64,000 nucleotides of DNA from Methylohalomonas sp034521715 (GTDB lineage: Bacteria > Pseudomonadota > Gammaproteobacteria > Methylohalomonadales > Methylohalomonadaceae), in the NCBI GenBank assembly GCA_034521715.1, contig JAXHLY010000002.1, positions 310,001 to 374,000 on the forward strand, written 5' to 3'. The position numbers and the translations under genes were made by a program. The stretch's first letter is position 1, and each line of letters begins with the position of its first letter. Shown here in pieces: positions 45,553 to 57,176 of the stretch. A model generated the notes under the pieces. That model was not told the DNA's origin and made no database searches. It worked only from the letters and a program-made list of their open reading frames with translations.

Positions 45553-46880
45553 GTGTCACGTCGTCAGCAAATCAAGACAGCCGCCATATTCGAGGCCTAC
45601 GTGGATTCGTTGTCGCCTGAAGGCCGGGGGGTTGCACATATCGACGGCAAGGTCACATTTATTGATGGGGCCTTACCGGGGGAGACCGTGCGGGCGCGGT
45701 ACCAGAAACGGCGCAAACGCTTCGATGAAGCCGAGACGGTTGGTGTTATCCATCCCAGCCGCGAACGTCGTGCAGCCAAAATGCCGCCATTTTGGCGTCT
45801 GTGGGGGTTGCCGCTTGCAGCATCTCGATGCCGGCGCACAGATACGGCATAAGCAGGCCACACTGATACGGCAGCTAGAACAGCTTGGTAATGTCATACC
45901 GGCCGCGGAGCGCATGCCGATGACGGCACCGGTCTGGGGTTACCGTCACAAGGCCAGGCTCGGCGTCAAGACTGTCGCACAAGAAAGAGAAAGTACTGGT
46001 CGGTTTTCGTGAACGCAGCAGCCCGTTTATTGCTGACCTGCAGCGTTGCGAGGTATTGCATCCAGTAGTCGGCGAACTGATTGAACCCCTGTCCGAACTT
46101 GTCGCGTCTCTGACGGTTTATCGCCAGGTACCGCAAATCGAGGTCGCCGTTGGTGAGTCCTGTGTAGCACTGGTTCTGCGTCATCTCGTACCGATGACTG
46201 CAGGTGATCATGAACTGCTACAGCAGTTTGAGCGCACGCATGAAGTGCGTTTCTTTTTGCAACCCGGCGGCCCCGATACGATACACAGTCTGAGTTCGTT
46301 TACACCGGCAATGCTCACCTACAGTTTGCCTGCCCATGATATCGAATTCGAGTTTGCTCCTGTCGATTTTACCCAGGTAAACCCGGCCATTAACCGGGGA
46401 CTGGTGGCTGCAGTGATCAACTGGTTACAGCCGGCACAAAGCGACCGCATTCTTGATTTATTCTGTGGCCTGGGCAATTTTTCCCTGCCGCTGGCGCGAC
46501 GGGCAGGGCGAGTCACCGGCGTCGAAGGCGACAGCGCCCTGGTAGAACGGGCACGCCATAATGCAATACGTAACCATATTGATAATGCCGAGTTTTTTAT
46601 CGCTGACCTCGCGGCCACTGAGCTGGATGCCGCTTTCATGTATCGGCGTTATGATAAGGTGTTGCTGGATCCGCCACGTAGTGGTGCCGCTGATATAATC
46701 CGTCAATTCAACTGGAATGACGTGGAACGAATTGCCTATGTTTCCTGTAATCCTGCTACGCTCGCGCGTGATGCCGGCATCCTGGTACATACGCATGGTT
46801 TTCAACTGGTCACGGCCGGCGTGCTTGATATGTTTCCGCATACCGCTCATGTCGAATCACTGGCCCTGTTCCAGCGCTGA
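45553..46880 (+). CDS. rlmD: 23S rRNA (uracil-1939-C5)-methyltransferase RlmD (two frameshifts)
   Basis: SAM-dependent m5U methyltransferase with an N-terminal TRAM domain and an Fe-S cluster. Start GTG 45553. TRAM part AYVDSLSPEGRGVAHIDGKVTFIDGALPGETVRAR. Cluster Cys in KCRHFGVCGGCRLQHLD, which appears only in the second frame after an extra base near 45769. A second extra base near 45980 lies before VGFRERSSPFIADLQRCEVL. SAM motif LDLFCGLGNFSLPLARRAG, DPPRSGA, and the catalytic Cys in YVSCNPATLARD. Ends FPHTAHVESLALFQR. Repaired length about 441 aa. Confidence 0.94.
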
Positions 46881-46890
46881 CAGGTCGTAA

Positions 46891-48382
46891 ATGTCAGACA
46901 AGCTGTGGCGATCTCTGCTCGGGCTGTTACTGTTGACGCTTGCCGGCTGTGGCCCATCGGACTATCGCGACACCATTCGCCTCGGTATTGCCGCCGGGCC
47001 CGTCACCCTGGATCCGCGCTTCGCGACCGATGCCGCCTCCTATCGTACCTGCCGTCTCCTGTACGACAGCCTGGTGGATTTCAATGAAAATGATCGGCCG
47101 GTACCGGCCCTGGCCGAATGGAGCAAGGCCGGGCCGCTGAAATATATATTTACTCTGCGGCAGGAGCGGCGCCGGTTTCATGACAATACTGAACTGACAG
47201 CCAGGGACGTGGCCGCTTCCTACCGTTCGGTGCTTGATCCCGAATCCGCCTCGCCCCACCGTGGTTCGCTCAGTGTCATTTCCAGTATCGAAGTGATCGA
47301 TGATGATCGACTGGTGTTCCACCTGGCCCGTCCCGATCCATTGTTCCCGGGGCGACTGACGTTGGGCATCATGCCGGCCGACAGGCTCGAGGCCGCTCAT
47401 CCTTTCGGCCAGCGGCCGGTGGGCAGCGGTCCGCTGCGCTTTGTGCGCTGGCCCTCGGAGGAGCGTGTGGTGCTGGAGCGAATCCGTGATGAACAGCGGA
47501 TTGAGATCGTGACAGTGAAGGATCCAATCGTGCGTGTACTGAAGCTGATGCGTGGTGAAATCGATGTCGCGCAGGGTGATCTGCCGCAGGAACTGCTGGA
47601 ATGGATGCGTGACCGTGAAGGGGTCGAGGTTGTTGCCCGGCGCGGTTCCATTTTCAGTTACCTCGGTTTCAACATGCACGACCCGGTGGTGGGAGAGCGT
47701 AAGGTACGTGCCGCCATTGCCCATGCCATCAATCGCCGGGAAATCATCGAACAGTGTGCTGGGCGGCGCCGCAAGACCCGCCGGCGGTCTGCTGCCGCCG
47801 GATCACTGGGGCCGGGCATCGCGCCAACTGGATGGTTATGAATATGATCCGGAACGATCGCGGGAATTGCTGCGGCAGGCCGGTTACGGGGACGAAGCCG
47901 GACCGGCGATTGTTTACAAGACATCGAATAATCCGGCACGCATCCGGCTGGCGACGATCATCCAGTACCAGCTTGGTCAGGTGGGCATCGATGTCGAGAT
48001 CCGCAGCTATGATTGGGGGACTTTCTATGCCGATATTAAGGCCGGGCAATTCCAGATGTACAGCCTGTCATGGGTCGGCCTGAAACTGCCGGATATCTAC
48101 CGCTATGTTTTTCACAGCGAATCACCACCGCCAGCCGGGGCCAATCGTGGCCGTTATAATGATCGTGTGACTGATATGCTGATTGACAGGGCCGAGTCCC
48201 TGGACGACCTGGACGCACAGGCCGCTGTTTATCATGAACTACAGGAGCGGCTGCACCGGCAATTGCCGTATGTGCCGCTGTGGTATGAGGATAACCTGCT
48301 GGCCAGGCGCCCCGGCCTCGTTGATTACCCTCTGCCGGCCGATGGCAATTATGATGGCTTGATCACCGTGAATCGTGAATAG
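46891..48382 (+). CDS. Peptide ABC transporter substrate-binding lipoprotein (frameshifted)
   Basis: SBP family 5 (DppA/OppA type). Lipobox LLTLAGC (Cys about 20), then IRLGIAAGPVTLDPRFATDAASYRTCRLLYDSLVDFNENDRPVPALAEW, standard for the family. One extra T near 47754 shifts the frame at REIIEQ|VLGGAARPAGGLLPP. The rest reads YDPERSRELLRQAGY and ends LPADGNYDGLITVNRE. The last three codons and stop are GTGAATCGTGAATAG, a two-unit version of the heptamer repeat. Permease genes lie downstream at 49673 and 50594, separated by an L,D-transpeptidase and a minus-strand gene. Repaired length about 496 aa. Confidence 0.9.
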
Positions 48383-48399
48383 TGGAAACGCAGGAAATC

Positions 48400-48978
<579 letters not shown>

Positions 48979-49006
48979 CAGTCGAATAGTGAAATAATTG
49001 GATCGA

Positions 49007-49023
49007 GGGAACGAGAAGTTCCC
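49007..49023. other. Central hairpin GGGAAC/GTTCCC between opposed heptamer arrays
   Basis: Stem GGGAAC (49007-49012), loop GAGAA, stem GTTCCC (49018-49023). Same core and same position relative to two convergent arrays as the hairpin at 20884-20899. Confidence 0.7.
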
Positions 49024-49040
49024 CGATGATTCGAAGTCTA

Positions 49041-49068
49041 GTCACCAGTCACCAGTCACCAGTCACTA
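49041..49068 (-). repeat. Heptamer array TGACTGG reading out of a stop codon
   Basis: On minus, starting at the TAG of the gene at 49066-49576: TGACTGG three times, then TGACTAG. On plus it appears as GTCACCA repeats. Oriented against the GTGAATA array of the convergent gene. Confidence 0.85.
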
Positions 49069-49576
49069 TCTGTCATCACGCTCCCGTATGGTTTCCTTTA
49101 CCAGTTCACGGGCAAAACGTTTCATCTGCGTTTCATACAGCACCAGTTCCCCACCCGTGCGCACCGCGGCAAGTGAAATACGTGCCAGCAACAGCAGCAG
49201 TATCAGGGCGATCACCCAGGCGATGTAATAGGACAGGCGCAGCCGGTATTGCGGTTCCACTGCCGTTTCCGGCTGTTGGGCCTGGGAGCCCCGGTCTGCC
49301 GGCCGTAGGCATTGAGATCGTTGTCACTCGCGTCGGTACCGTTTGCGGCGGGGCCCTCGCCGAGATTTTCAATCTGTAATGGCGCTATGCTGCGATCAAT
49401 ATTGGAGCCTTGCTCAATGGCTTCGGCAAAGCGTTCGATCCGGGCGGGTTAGTGATACCGTCGCAGGCTTCATGCAGGACTTCCAGTGCCAGCCAGAGAC
49501 CGAACAGCAGCAGTACCAGCCCGATAGCACGAACAATGAAAGCCAGAAAATCGCGGGCGCCGTCATAGAAACTCAT
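49066..49576 (-). CDS. Small two-helix membrane protein (two frameshifts)
   Basis: Not recognised. Reading on minus from ATG 49576: MSFYDGARDFLAFIVRAIGLVLLLFGLWLALEVLHEACDG holds the first membrane helix. After a missing base near 49445 the frame gives PARIERFAEAIEQGSNIDRS and a polar linker. After a second shift near 49285 it gives QQPETAVEPQYRLRLSYYIAWVIALILLLLLARISLAAV, the second helix, and a charged tail ending ERDDR. Repaired length about 169 aa. The single pieces look like short ORFs, but continuity of sequence character supports one gene. Isolated on minus between plus-strand transporter genes. Confidence 0.6.
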
Positions 49577-49672
49577 GATTCCCCGTCCTGTACGTGGTTA
49601 GGTATTGGCCACATTCTACTGAACCTGCCGCCACTTTGCGCCCACGCGATAATACATTGATAATCCGATCAC

Positions 49673-50600
49673 ATGTTACGCTACCTTTGCATGCGCCTCG
49701 GCGCCGCGGCGCTGGTTATCTTCGGCGTCTCCAGTCTGGTTTTCCTGTTGCTGCACCTGGTGCCCGGCGACCCGGTGGAGGTCATGCTCGGCGAGTCGGC
49801 CGGTGTTGCCGACCGCGAGGCCCTGCGTGAAGCGCTTGGCCTGAACCTGCCCCTGTGGCAGCAGTGGCTGGATTATCTCGGCCAGCTGGCGCGGCTTGAC
49901 ATGGGGACATCACTGCATTCGAAACGGCCGATCGCCGAACTGCTGGCGGAACGGATCCCGGTGACCGCGGTGCTGGCGCTGGCCAGCCTGGTACTGGCGC
50001 TGTTGATTGCCCTGCCACTGGGGGTGATGGCGGCCATTCATCACAATCGCGCTGTCGACCGCGGCGCCATGCTGTTCGCGCTGGCCGGGGTCGCCATTCC
50101 CAATTTCTGGCTGGGCCCGGTTACTCATCCTGGTGTTTTCCTACTGGCTCGGCTGGTTGCCGGTCAGCGGCATGCAGGGACCGCTGTCGGTCATATTGCC
50201 GGCGCTGACCCTGGGCACGGCACTGGCGGCATTGCAGTCGCGCATGATACGCACCGCACTGCTTGAGGAACTCGGCCGCGATTATGTCCGTGCCGCCCGT
50301 GCCCGCGGCTTCAGCAACCTGCGTGTGGTGCTGCGCCATGCCCTGCGCAATGCGCTGCTGCCGGTGACCACTGTGCTGGGTCTGCAGCTGGGGGCGTTGC
50401 TGACCGGCGCCGTGGTCACCGAGCAAATCTTTAACTGGCCGGGTGTCGGTCAGCTGCTGATCGATTCGATCCAGAAACGCGACTACCCGGTAGTCCAGGC
50501 CTGCATACTGTTTATCAGCGTGACCTATGTGAGCGTCAACCTGCTGACCGATCTGGCCTACGCCCTGCTGGATCCGCGGGTACGGCTGGAGTCGTGGTGA
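49673..50600 (+). CDS. Dipeptide-type ABC transporter permease, DppB-like (frameshifted)
   Basis: Inner-membrane permease of a peptide/nickel-type importer. MLRYLCMRLGAAALVIFGVSSLVFLLLHLVPGDPVEVMLG is the classic DppB/OppB start. The frame breaks near 50120 at FWLGP|LLILVFSYWLGWLPVSG (one extra G) and continues with the EAA loop GRDYVRAARARGFSNLRVVLRHALRNALLPV, ending DPRVRLESW. About 309 aa repaired, normal. Stop overlaps the next permease start. Confidence 0.93.
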
Positions 50601-51427
50601 GATCTGCCATGGGTGGCCGCAACCTGATAGTCACCGTTCCGGTAGGGCTGTTGCTGGCCTGGTCGGTGGCGGCGGTATTCGCGCCGTGGTTGCCGCTGGC
50701 ACCGGACGAGATCGGCCTGCAGCGGATCCTCGTGGGACCGGGGACGCAGGCCTGGCTCGGTTATGATGACCTGGGCCGGCCGCTGCTGGACCGGTTGATT
50801 GTCGGCGCGCGGACATCATTTATCGTCGCGGCGTCGGTTGTCAGCCTGTCGATGCTGGCCGGCACGACTATCGGCCTGTTCAGTGCCTGGTTCGGCGGCT
50901 GGTTCGACCGCCTGATCGTTTTCATTACCGATGTGTTTCTGGCCTTTCCCGGTATCCTGCTGGCCATAGCCCTGGCGGCGGTGCTCGGGCCCGGCATCAG
51001 CAACGCCGTGTTTGCGCTGGCGGCGGTCGGCTGGGTCGGCTTTGCGCGGCTGGCACGGGCGCAGGCCCTGTCGGTCAGGACCTATGACCATGTAACCGCC
51101 GCGCGGGCGCTGGGCAGCGGCAATATCGTTATCGCCCGCCGCCATATACTGCCGCTGGTATTGAGCCCGCTGGTAGTCCAGGCAACGTTTGAACTGGCCG
51201 GCGTCGTCATTGCCGAGGCGACGCTGTCGTTCCTGGGGCTTGGCGTACAGCCGCCGGAGGCGTCGCTGGGCGCGATGATCCGGGACGGCACGCGCTATAT
51301 GCTGATGGCCCCGCACATGGTGGTGGCACCGGGAATGGCCGTATTCCTGATAGTATTGAGTGTCAATGTGCTTGGCGACCACCTGCGGGACAGGATGGAT
51401 GTACAGTTCGATTCCGGCAGGACTTGA
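50594..51427 (+). CDS. Dipeptide-type ABC transporter permease, DppC-like
   Basis: 277 aa, GTG start 50594 inside the end of the DppB-like gene. Contains GYDDLGRPLLDRLIVGARTSFIVAASVV, TDVFLAFPGILLAIALAAVLGPG, the EAA loop YDHVTAARALGSGNIVIARRHILPLVL and EATLSFLGLGVQPPEASLGAMI, all DppC/OppC marks. Intact. The ATP-binding subunits are not in the window, so the transporter must borrow or encode them elsewhere. The nagZ start lies 11 bp beyond the stop. Confidence 0.94.
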   Translation: MVRSAMGGRNLIVTVPVGLLLAWSVAAVFAPWLPLAPDEIGLQRILVGPGTQAWLGYDDLGRPLLDRLIVGARTSFIVAASVVSLSMLAGTTIGLFSAWFGGWFDRLIVFITDVFLAFPGILLAIALAAVLGPGISNAVFALAAVGWVGFARLARAQALSVRTYDHVTAARALGSGNIVIARRHILPLVLSPLVVQATFELAGVVIAEATLSFLGLGVQPPEASLGAMIRDGTRYMLMAPHMVVAPGMAVFLIVLSVNVLGDHLRDRMDVQFDSGRT

Positions 51428-51438
51428 TTTGGGGTGAC

Positions 51439-52500
51439 ATGATGGCGCTCGGACCCGTCATGCTGGACCTGCGCGGCGCCCGGATGGAAGCCGACGAACA
51501 TGAGCTGCTCAGCCATCCGGCTGCTGGCGGTGTCATCCTGTTTTCGCGCAATTTTGAATCGGTGGCCCAGCTCGAGGCGCTGGTTCACGAGATCCACAGC
51601 ATGCGCGAACCGCGGCTGCTGGTCGCCGTGGACCACGAGGGCGGCCGTGTCCAGCGCTTCCATGGCGAGTTCACGCGGCTGCCGGCCTGTGGCCTGATCG
51701 GCAAGGCCTATGATGACAACGCTGCGCGCGGTCTCGAACTGGCGGAGCGGGCCGGCTGGCTGATGGCGGCGGAACTTCGCGGTGTCGGCATCGACTTCAG
51801 TTTCGCGCCGGTACTGGATCTGCATAAAGGCATCAGCGAGGTCATCGGTGATCGGGCGTTCCATCGCGACCCGGACTGCGCCATGCAACTCGCCCGCCGC
51901 TACATGGAAGGCATGCTGCGGGCCGGTATGGCAGCCGTCGGCAAGCATTTCCCCGGTCATGGTTCAGTGGCGGCGGATTCGCATCATGAACTGCCGGTTG
52001 ATGATCGCCGTTTTGAAGACATCATGATGGAAGACCTGCGCGTGTTTCGGCACCTGATTGAAAATCATCTGGCCGCTATCATGCCGGCGCATGTTGTTTA
52101 TCCCCGCGTGGATGACAAACCGGCCGGTTTTTCACGAGTTTGGCTACAGGACGTACTGCGGGAGCAACTGCGTTTTCAGGGTGCCATTTTCAGTGACGAT
52201 CTCGGCATGAACGGCGCAGCCGTGGCCGGCGACATGGTGGCCCGTGCCGAAGTCGCACTAGAGGCCGGTTGCGATATGCTGCTTGTCTGTAATAATCAGG
52301 CCGGTGCCGGCAGCGTACTGAATGCCCTTCAGACAGCGGCGGCCCCGGCCACCCAGGCGCGGCTAATGCGGATGCATGGCCGCCGCGCCCCATCACTCGG
52401 TGAATTACGGCGGCTTGAGCAATGGCAGTCCGTTGTTGCTGAAGTGACGGCCCTGGACAAGACCCCGGAACTGGATCTGGATAATGATCAACTGGTTTAA
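51439..52500 (+). CDS. nagZ: Beta-N-acetylhexosaminidase NagZ
   Basis: GH3 cytoplasmic enzyme releasing GlcNAc from anhydro-muropeptides in cell-wall recycling. 353 aa from ATG 51439 (MMALGPVMLDLRG) with a GGGGTGAC site; a TTG at 51424 extends it. Marks: GVILFSRNF, VDHEGGRVQRF, FAPVLDL, the catalytic dyad loop KHFPGHGSVAADSHHELP (His in GDSH-like loop), and the nucleophile Asp in FSDDLGM. A peptide importer upstream and two L,D-transpeptidases nearby fit a murein-recycling theme. Confidence 0.95.
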   Translation: MMALGPVMLDLRGARMEADEHELLSHPAAGGVILFSRNFESVAQLEALVHEIHSMREPRLLVAVDHEGGRVQRFHGEFTRLPACGLIGKAYDDNAARGLELAERAGWLMAAELRGVGIDFSFAPVLDLHKGISEVIGDRAFHRDPDCAMQLARRYMEGMLRAGMAAVGKHFPGHGSVAADSHHELPVDDRRFEDIMMEDLRVFRHLIENHLAAIMPAHVVYPRVDDKPAGFSRVWLQDVLREQLRFQGAIFSDDLGMNGAAVAGDMVARAEVALEAGCDMLLVCNNQAGAGSVLNALQTAAAPATQARLMRMHGRRAPSLGELRRLEQWQSVVAEVTALDKTPELDLDNDQLV

Positions 52501-53411
52501 CAGATTGCCGGTCTCCTGCTGGCTGGCAGCAGGCCTGCTCGTACTACCACTGCCGGTTCAGGCCTATGAATGCCAGCCGCTGGAGCTTGCGGATGCCGGC
52601 AGCCGTGCTGAAATTCGTCATGACCGCGGACTGTTGTGGAAAGTCAGCAAAAACGGAATCCGGTCGAGTTACCTGTATGGCACGATTCACGTTTCCGATC
52701 CGGATATTGTGAAATTGCCGGGCGAGGTCAGTGATGCCCTTGAGCAGTCGGAGTATTTTGTCATGGAGGCCAGGCTCGACGGACCGGATGTCGCTGACAT
52801 TTGCACAGGAGATGTTTTTCCGCGACGGCACCCGCCTGAGTGATTTGATAGACGCCGATCTCTATCAGCAGGCAGAGACGCTGCTGGGCCGATATGGCAT
52901 ACCACCGGCGGCGGTACAGTCGCTCAAACCATGGGCAGCCTTCATGACACTGAACATGCCACCGGATACCGGCCTGCCGCTGGATCTTGTTTTAAAGAGC
53001 CGGGCCCGGGAACATGGCCTGGACATAGACGGTCTTGAAAGTATCGCTGAACAGGCGGCGGTTTTCGAAAATCTCAGCCGGGAAACCCAGATCGCATTGC
53101 TTACCGACAGCATCTGTCACTACGAGGTGCTACAGGGTGATATGGTCGATATGAAAGAACTTTACATGGAGCGCGATCTGGAAGGCCTGTTCAGTTATCA
53201 CAACAGGTATCATCTGCAGACGAATGAACAATACAAACAACTGATGAAGCGGCTGCTATGGGATCGTAACGAGATCATGGCCGAGCGCATGCAACCGATA
53301 CTCAAACAGGGCAGGGCGTTTATTGCCATCGGCGCCATGCATCTGGCCGGCGAGCAGGGCGTGCTCAGTCTGCTGGAGAATTCCGGTTATCAGGTAAAGG
53401 CCGTGTACTGA
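52484..53411 (+). CDS. TraB/GumN family exported protein (frameshifted)
   Basis: Signal peptide INWFNRLPVSCWLAAGLLVLPLPVQA. The fold opening is LLWKVSKNGIRSSYLYGTIHVSDPDIVKLPGEVSDAL, with GTIH, the family's putative metal/catalytic motif, then after one extra T near 52801 QEMFFRDGTRLSDLID...LKPWAAFMTLNM and the closing FIAIGAMHLAGEQGVLSLLENSGYQVKAV with GAxHL. TraB/GumN (PF01963), suspected metalloprotease-like. Start overlaps nagZ by 17 nt, so probably co-transcribed. About 308 aa repaired. Confidence 0.88.
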
Positions 53412-53419
53412 GGCGATTT

Positions 53420-54650
53420 ATGCAGGATTATTGGCAGACAATAGTGAAATATACCCGTGAACTCGGGGGCATTCTCAATACTGATCCGTGGATACTGCAA
53501 GTATTCGTCGTTGTATTCCTGACGGTATTGATCAGTTTTGTCGCCCGTTATTTTATAAACGGGCTTTATAAGCGTCTCGGCCGCACGGAGACGCTCTGGG
53601 AAGATGCGCTGGTGGATGCCATGCGCAAGCCGCTGTCCGCCCTGATCTACGTTATTGGCCTGTCTTTCGCGATGCAGATCATATTCAGGCAGACCGGCAC
53701 TGCGATTTTCGATGAAAGTGTGATCCAGCCCGTGCAGGATACGCTGGTCATCGGCGATTATTGCCTGGTTTCTGACGCGTTTTATCAACAGGGGTGCGGA
53801 AAATTACATCAACAGCCAGCATGCACGTGGTGACTACTATGATCGTACCGCAATCGATGCCATTGCCAAACTGTTACGCATATCCGTCATTATCACGGCG
53901 GCCCTGGTGGTCATGCAGACCCTGGGATTCTCCATTTCCGGAGTGCTGGCCTTTGGCGGTATAGGCGGTATAGCGGTCGGTTTTGCCGCCAAGGACATGC
54001 TCGCCAATTTCTTCGGCGGCATGATGGTATATCTGGATCGGCCCTTTTCCGTCGGCGACTGGATACGCTCGCCGGATCGCGATATCGAGGGCACGGTCGA
54101 GGAGATCGGCTGGCGACTGACGCGCATCCGCACCTTCGACAAGCGGCCGCTGTATGTACCAAACTATGTGTTCAATACAGTGTCTATTGAAAATCCCTCG
54201 CGCATGCTCAACCGCCGCATCAGGGAAGTGATCGGCGTGCGTTACGATGATGCCGGTAAAATCGCGGATATAGTCGGTGACATACGCGACATGATCAGGA
54301 ATCACCCTGACATTGATATCAATCAGACGCTTATCGTCAACTTTGACGCTTTTGCGTCATCCTCGCTCAATATTTTTGTCTATACGTTCACAAAGACCTG
54401 TGACTGGGTGGAATACCACCGTGTCAAGGAAGATATCATGTTGAGGATAATCGACATTATCGATCAACATGGTGCCGAATGTGCTTTCCCGACCACGACC
54501 ATACATGTACCAGACGGTATACATGTTAATGATACTGCTGCTGATAACCCGGAACAGGAACCTGAAAGTCAAACGACAGCGGCCAGGGTTCAGCCAGAAT
54601 CTAACAGGACAGGAACGGTTTATGGTTCGGACGGAGATGGCGGTGAGTAA
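53420..54650 (+). CDS. Small-conductance mechanosensitive channel, MscS family (frameshifted)
   Basis: Osmotic-release channel. The N-terminal helices (ILQVFVVVFLTVLISFVARYF, SALIYVIGLSFAMQIIF) end in a one-base insertion near 53756 (VIG|IIAWFLTRFINRGAENYIN). Then the pore helix FGGIGGIAVGFAAKDMLANFFGGMMVYLDRPFSVGDWI and beta domain GTVEEIGWRLTRIRTFDKRPLYVPN follow, typical MscS. The C-terminus has a long polar tail rich in Gln/Glu/Thr. About 409 aa repaired. Eight bases after the TraB gene. Confidence 0.92.
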
Positions 54651-54692
54651 TCCCGTTTTGCCTGCTGCCGAACCTGACTGTAAGCTATCGGC

Positions 54693-55523
54693 ATGCAGCT
54701 GAACTTCACCAAAATGCAGGGAATTGGCAACGATTTTGTCGTGCTTGATGCACGGCGGGAATCGATACAGCTGGACGCAGATACCATACGCCAGCTGGCT
54801 GATCGACGTTTCGGTATCGGCTGTGATCAGATTCTGCTGCTGGAAGCACCCTCCCGCAGGCAGGCTGATGTCCGCTATCGTATCTTCAATGCCGATGGCA
54901 GCGAAGTTGGGCAATGCGGCAACGGTGCACGTTGCATAGCCCGCTATCTGCATGCCAATGGCCTGGAGGACAAGACCGAAATAGTTGCCGAAACCGCCAG
55001 TGGCCTGATCACGTTGTATATCGAACTCGAGGATTTGGTACGCGTGGATATGGGCTTCCCGCGCTTTGAGCCGGAAGATATACCGCTGGCCGTCAAGGAG
55101 CGCGCCGATGTCTATAACCTGTCACTGGAGCAGGGTGAATTCCCTTTTCGTGCCGTTTCCATGGGCAATCCCCATGCAGTACTGGAAAGCGGTGATGTTG
55201 ATACCGTGCCGATTACCGTCATCGGTCCGCTGATCCAGGCACACCCGATGTTCACGGATGGGGTCAACGTCGGCTTCATGCAGATAGAGGATCGCCAGCA
55301 TATCCGCCTGCGCGTTTACGAGCGGGGGGCCGGTGAAACGCTTGCCTGCGGCACCGGCGCCTGTGCTGCGGTTGTATGTGGCATACAGGCGGGCCTGCTG
55401 GATGAGCGTGTAGATGTAGATTTGCCGGGCGGCCGTTTGCAGATACAGTGGTCCGGTGGTGATTCACCGGTGTGGATGACAGGGCCCGGGGAATTCGTAT
55501 TCGAAGGCAATATAATGTTATGA
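54693..55523 (+). CDS. dapF: Diaminopimelate epimerase
   Basis: PLP-independent epimerase making meso-DAP for lysine and peptidoglycan. 276 aa. MQLNFTKMQGIGNDFVVLDARR, first catalytic Cys in QCGNGARCIARYL (about 70-82), second in ETLACGTGACAAVV (about 215-228), SMGNPHAV. Full length. First gene of the conserved row dapF, DUF484, xerC. ATGA junction with DUF484. Confidence 0.97.
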   Translation: MQLNFTKMQGIGNDFVVLDARRESIQLDADTIRQLADRRFGIGCDQILLLEAPSRRQADVRYRIFNADGSEVGQCGNGARCIARYLHANGLEDKTEIVAETASGLITLYIELEDLVRVDMGFPRFEPEDIPLAVKERADVYNLSLEQGEFPFRAVSMGNPHAVLESGDVDTVPITVIGPLIQAHPMFTDGVNVGFMQIEDRQHIRLRVYERGAGETLACGTGACAAVVCGIQAGLLDERVDVDLPGGRLQIQWSGGDSPVWMTGPGEFVFEGNIML

Positions 55524-56212
55524 ATGATAAAGATAAAAAAAACGAGACATCCGAAACGGTAGCCAGTTTTCTGCGTAATAATCCCGAATTCTTCAATGAG
55601 CATCCGGAGTTGCTGGAACAGATCAAGGTACCGCATCCCAGCGGTGAGGCGGTATCACTGGTTGAAAGGCAAATGAGTCTGTTACGTGAACAGAATGAAA
55701 AAACCCGCCAGAAGCTCGATGAACTGATTGAAATCGCCCGTGCCAATGAGGAACTGGCCAGGCGCATGCACATGCTGGCACTGACCCTGATGGATGCGCA
55801 TGTTCCACAGGAAATATTCACAACCCTGTATGAAAGTCTGCGGAAAAATTTCCAGGCTGACTTTGTTACCGTACGGATTCTCGCGGCACCGGCATTCATT
55901 GATAAGCCGTGTGGCGACGAGTTTGCTGGCGATGATTCGCAGGGCCATACGCTCTTTGACTCTGTTATCAAGAGCCGACACCCTGTCTGTGGCCGCCTCA
56001 AGCGCCAGCAACAGGTGTACCTGTTCGGTGACGAAGGTGACAAGATAACATCGGGTGTCATGGTGCCGTTACATGGCGATGGCTGGGGTGGCGTTATGGC
56101 CATCGGCAGTTATGATGCCGATCGTTTTCATCCCGGCATGGGTGTCGAGCTGCTTTCGAATCTGGGTGAGATCCTGAGTATCATTCTCAAGCCATGGGTG
56201 GCGCTGCGCTAA
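55520..56212 (+). CDS. DUF484 family protein
   Basis: 230 aa from ATG 55520 overlapping the dapF stop. TVASFLRNNPEFFNEHPELLEQIKVPHPSGEAVSLVERQMSLLREQNEKTRQKL is the family signature with a coiled-coil stretch (residues about 45-90), followed by a GAF-like domain (VRILAAPAF...GVMVPLHGDGWGGVMAIGSYDADRFHPGMG). Function unknown, constantly found between dapF and xerC in gammaproteobacteria. Confidence 0.93.
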   Translation: MNDKDKKNETSETVASFLRNNPEFFNEHPELLEQIKVPHPSGEAVSLVERQMSLLREQNEKTRQKLDELIEIARANEELARRMHMLALTLMDAHVPQEIFTTLYESLRKNFQADFVTVRILAAPAFIDKPCGDEFAGDDSQGHTLFDSVIKSRHPVCGRLKRQQQVYLFGDEGDKITSGVMVPLHGDGWGGVMAIGSYDADRFHPGMGVELLSNLGEILSIILKPWVALR

Positions 56213-56253
56213 TGCACAGAATGTACTGCAATATGGAGAAGAATTGACAGTTT

Positions 56254-57176
56254 ATGCAGTCAGCGGCCGAAAACCTGCTTGAACAATACCAGGAACAGAT
56301 CCGGCATCTGTCCGAGCAGACTCGGCGCAACTACCGGCGGGATTTGCGGATGATCAGCCAGTATTGTGATGCCACCGGCATCGACAGCTGGCAGCAACTG
56401 GATATGCAGGCAGTCCGCGGTTTTATCAGCGCCCGTCGCCGCCGCGGGATCAGTGGCAGAACCCTGCAGCGTAACCTCTCGTCGCTGCGTTCATTCGTCC
56501 GCTATCTGATTGATAATGGCGTATTGGGCCATGACCCGACCCGGGGCCTGCAGGTGCCGAAATCACCGCGCCGGCTGCCGCAGACACTGGATCCCGATCA
56601 GGCCCGGCAGTTGGTGGAGATCCCCGGTGACGAACCGCTGACGCTGCGTGACCGTGCCATGCTGGAACTGTTCTATTCATCCGGTCTGCGACTGCTCGGA
56701 GCTCGCCGGTCTCGACTGCCAGCGGCTCGATCTGGCCGATGCCGTGGTTACGGTAATCGGCAAGGGCCGCAAGCAGCGCACGGTACCACTGGGCCGCCAT
56801 GCCTGCCGGGCCCTGAAAGCCTGGCTGCAGGTACGCCGTGACTTTGTTGCCGATGCGGAAAGCGCGGTTTTTGTCAGCAAACAGGGCCGGCGTCTGTCGG
56901 TGCGTTCCATCCAGCAACGCCTCAGCAACTGGGCGATCCGGCAGGGACTGCCCGTCCATGTGCATCCCCACATGCTGCGGCATTCCTTTGCCAGTCATAT
57001 GCTGGAATCGAGCGGCGACCTGCGCGCCGTCCAGGAACTGCTCGGCCATGCCGATATCGGTACCACCCAGATTTATACACATCTCGATTTCCAGCACCTG
57101 GCGCGGGTTTATGACACCAGTCATCCCCGCGCCCCGGCGCAAGGGTGGGCCGGACGGCAAGAAATCCGGCAGCTGA
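56254..57176 (+). CDS. xerC: Tyrosine recombinase XerC (two frameshifts)
   Basis: Site-specific recombinase resolving chromosome dimers at dif with XerD. SAM-like N-domain QYQEQIRHLSEQTRRNYRRDLRMI, core-binding RTLQRNLSSLRSFVRYLI. An extra C near 56695 breaks FYSSGLRL|SELAGLDCQRLDL (Arg of the active site). The second frame has GKGRKQRTVPLG, HPHMLRHSFASHML (HxLRH), LLGHADIGTTQIYTHLD (catalytic Tyr). Another extra C near 57135 alters SHPRA|RRKGGPDGKKSGS, which ends at 57176. Repaired length about 306 aa, normal. Confidence 0.94.
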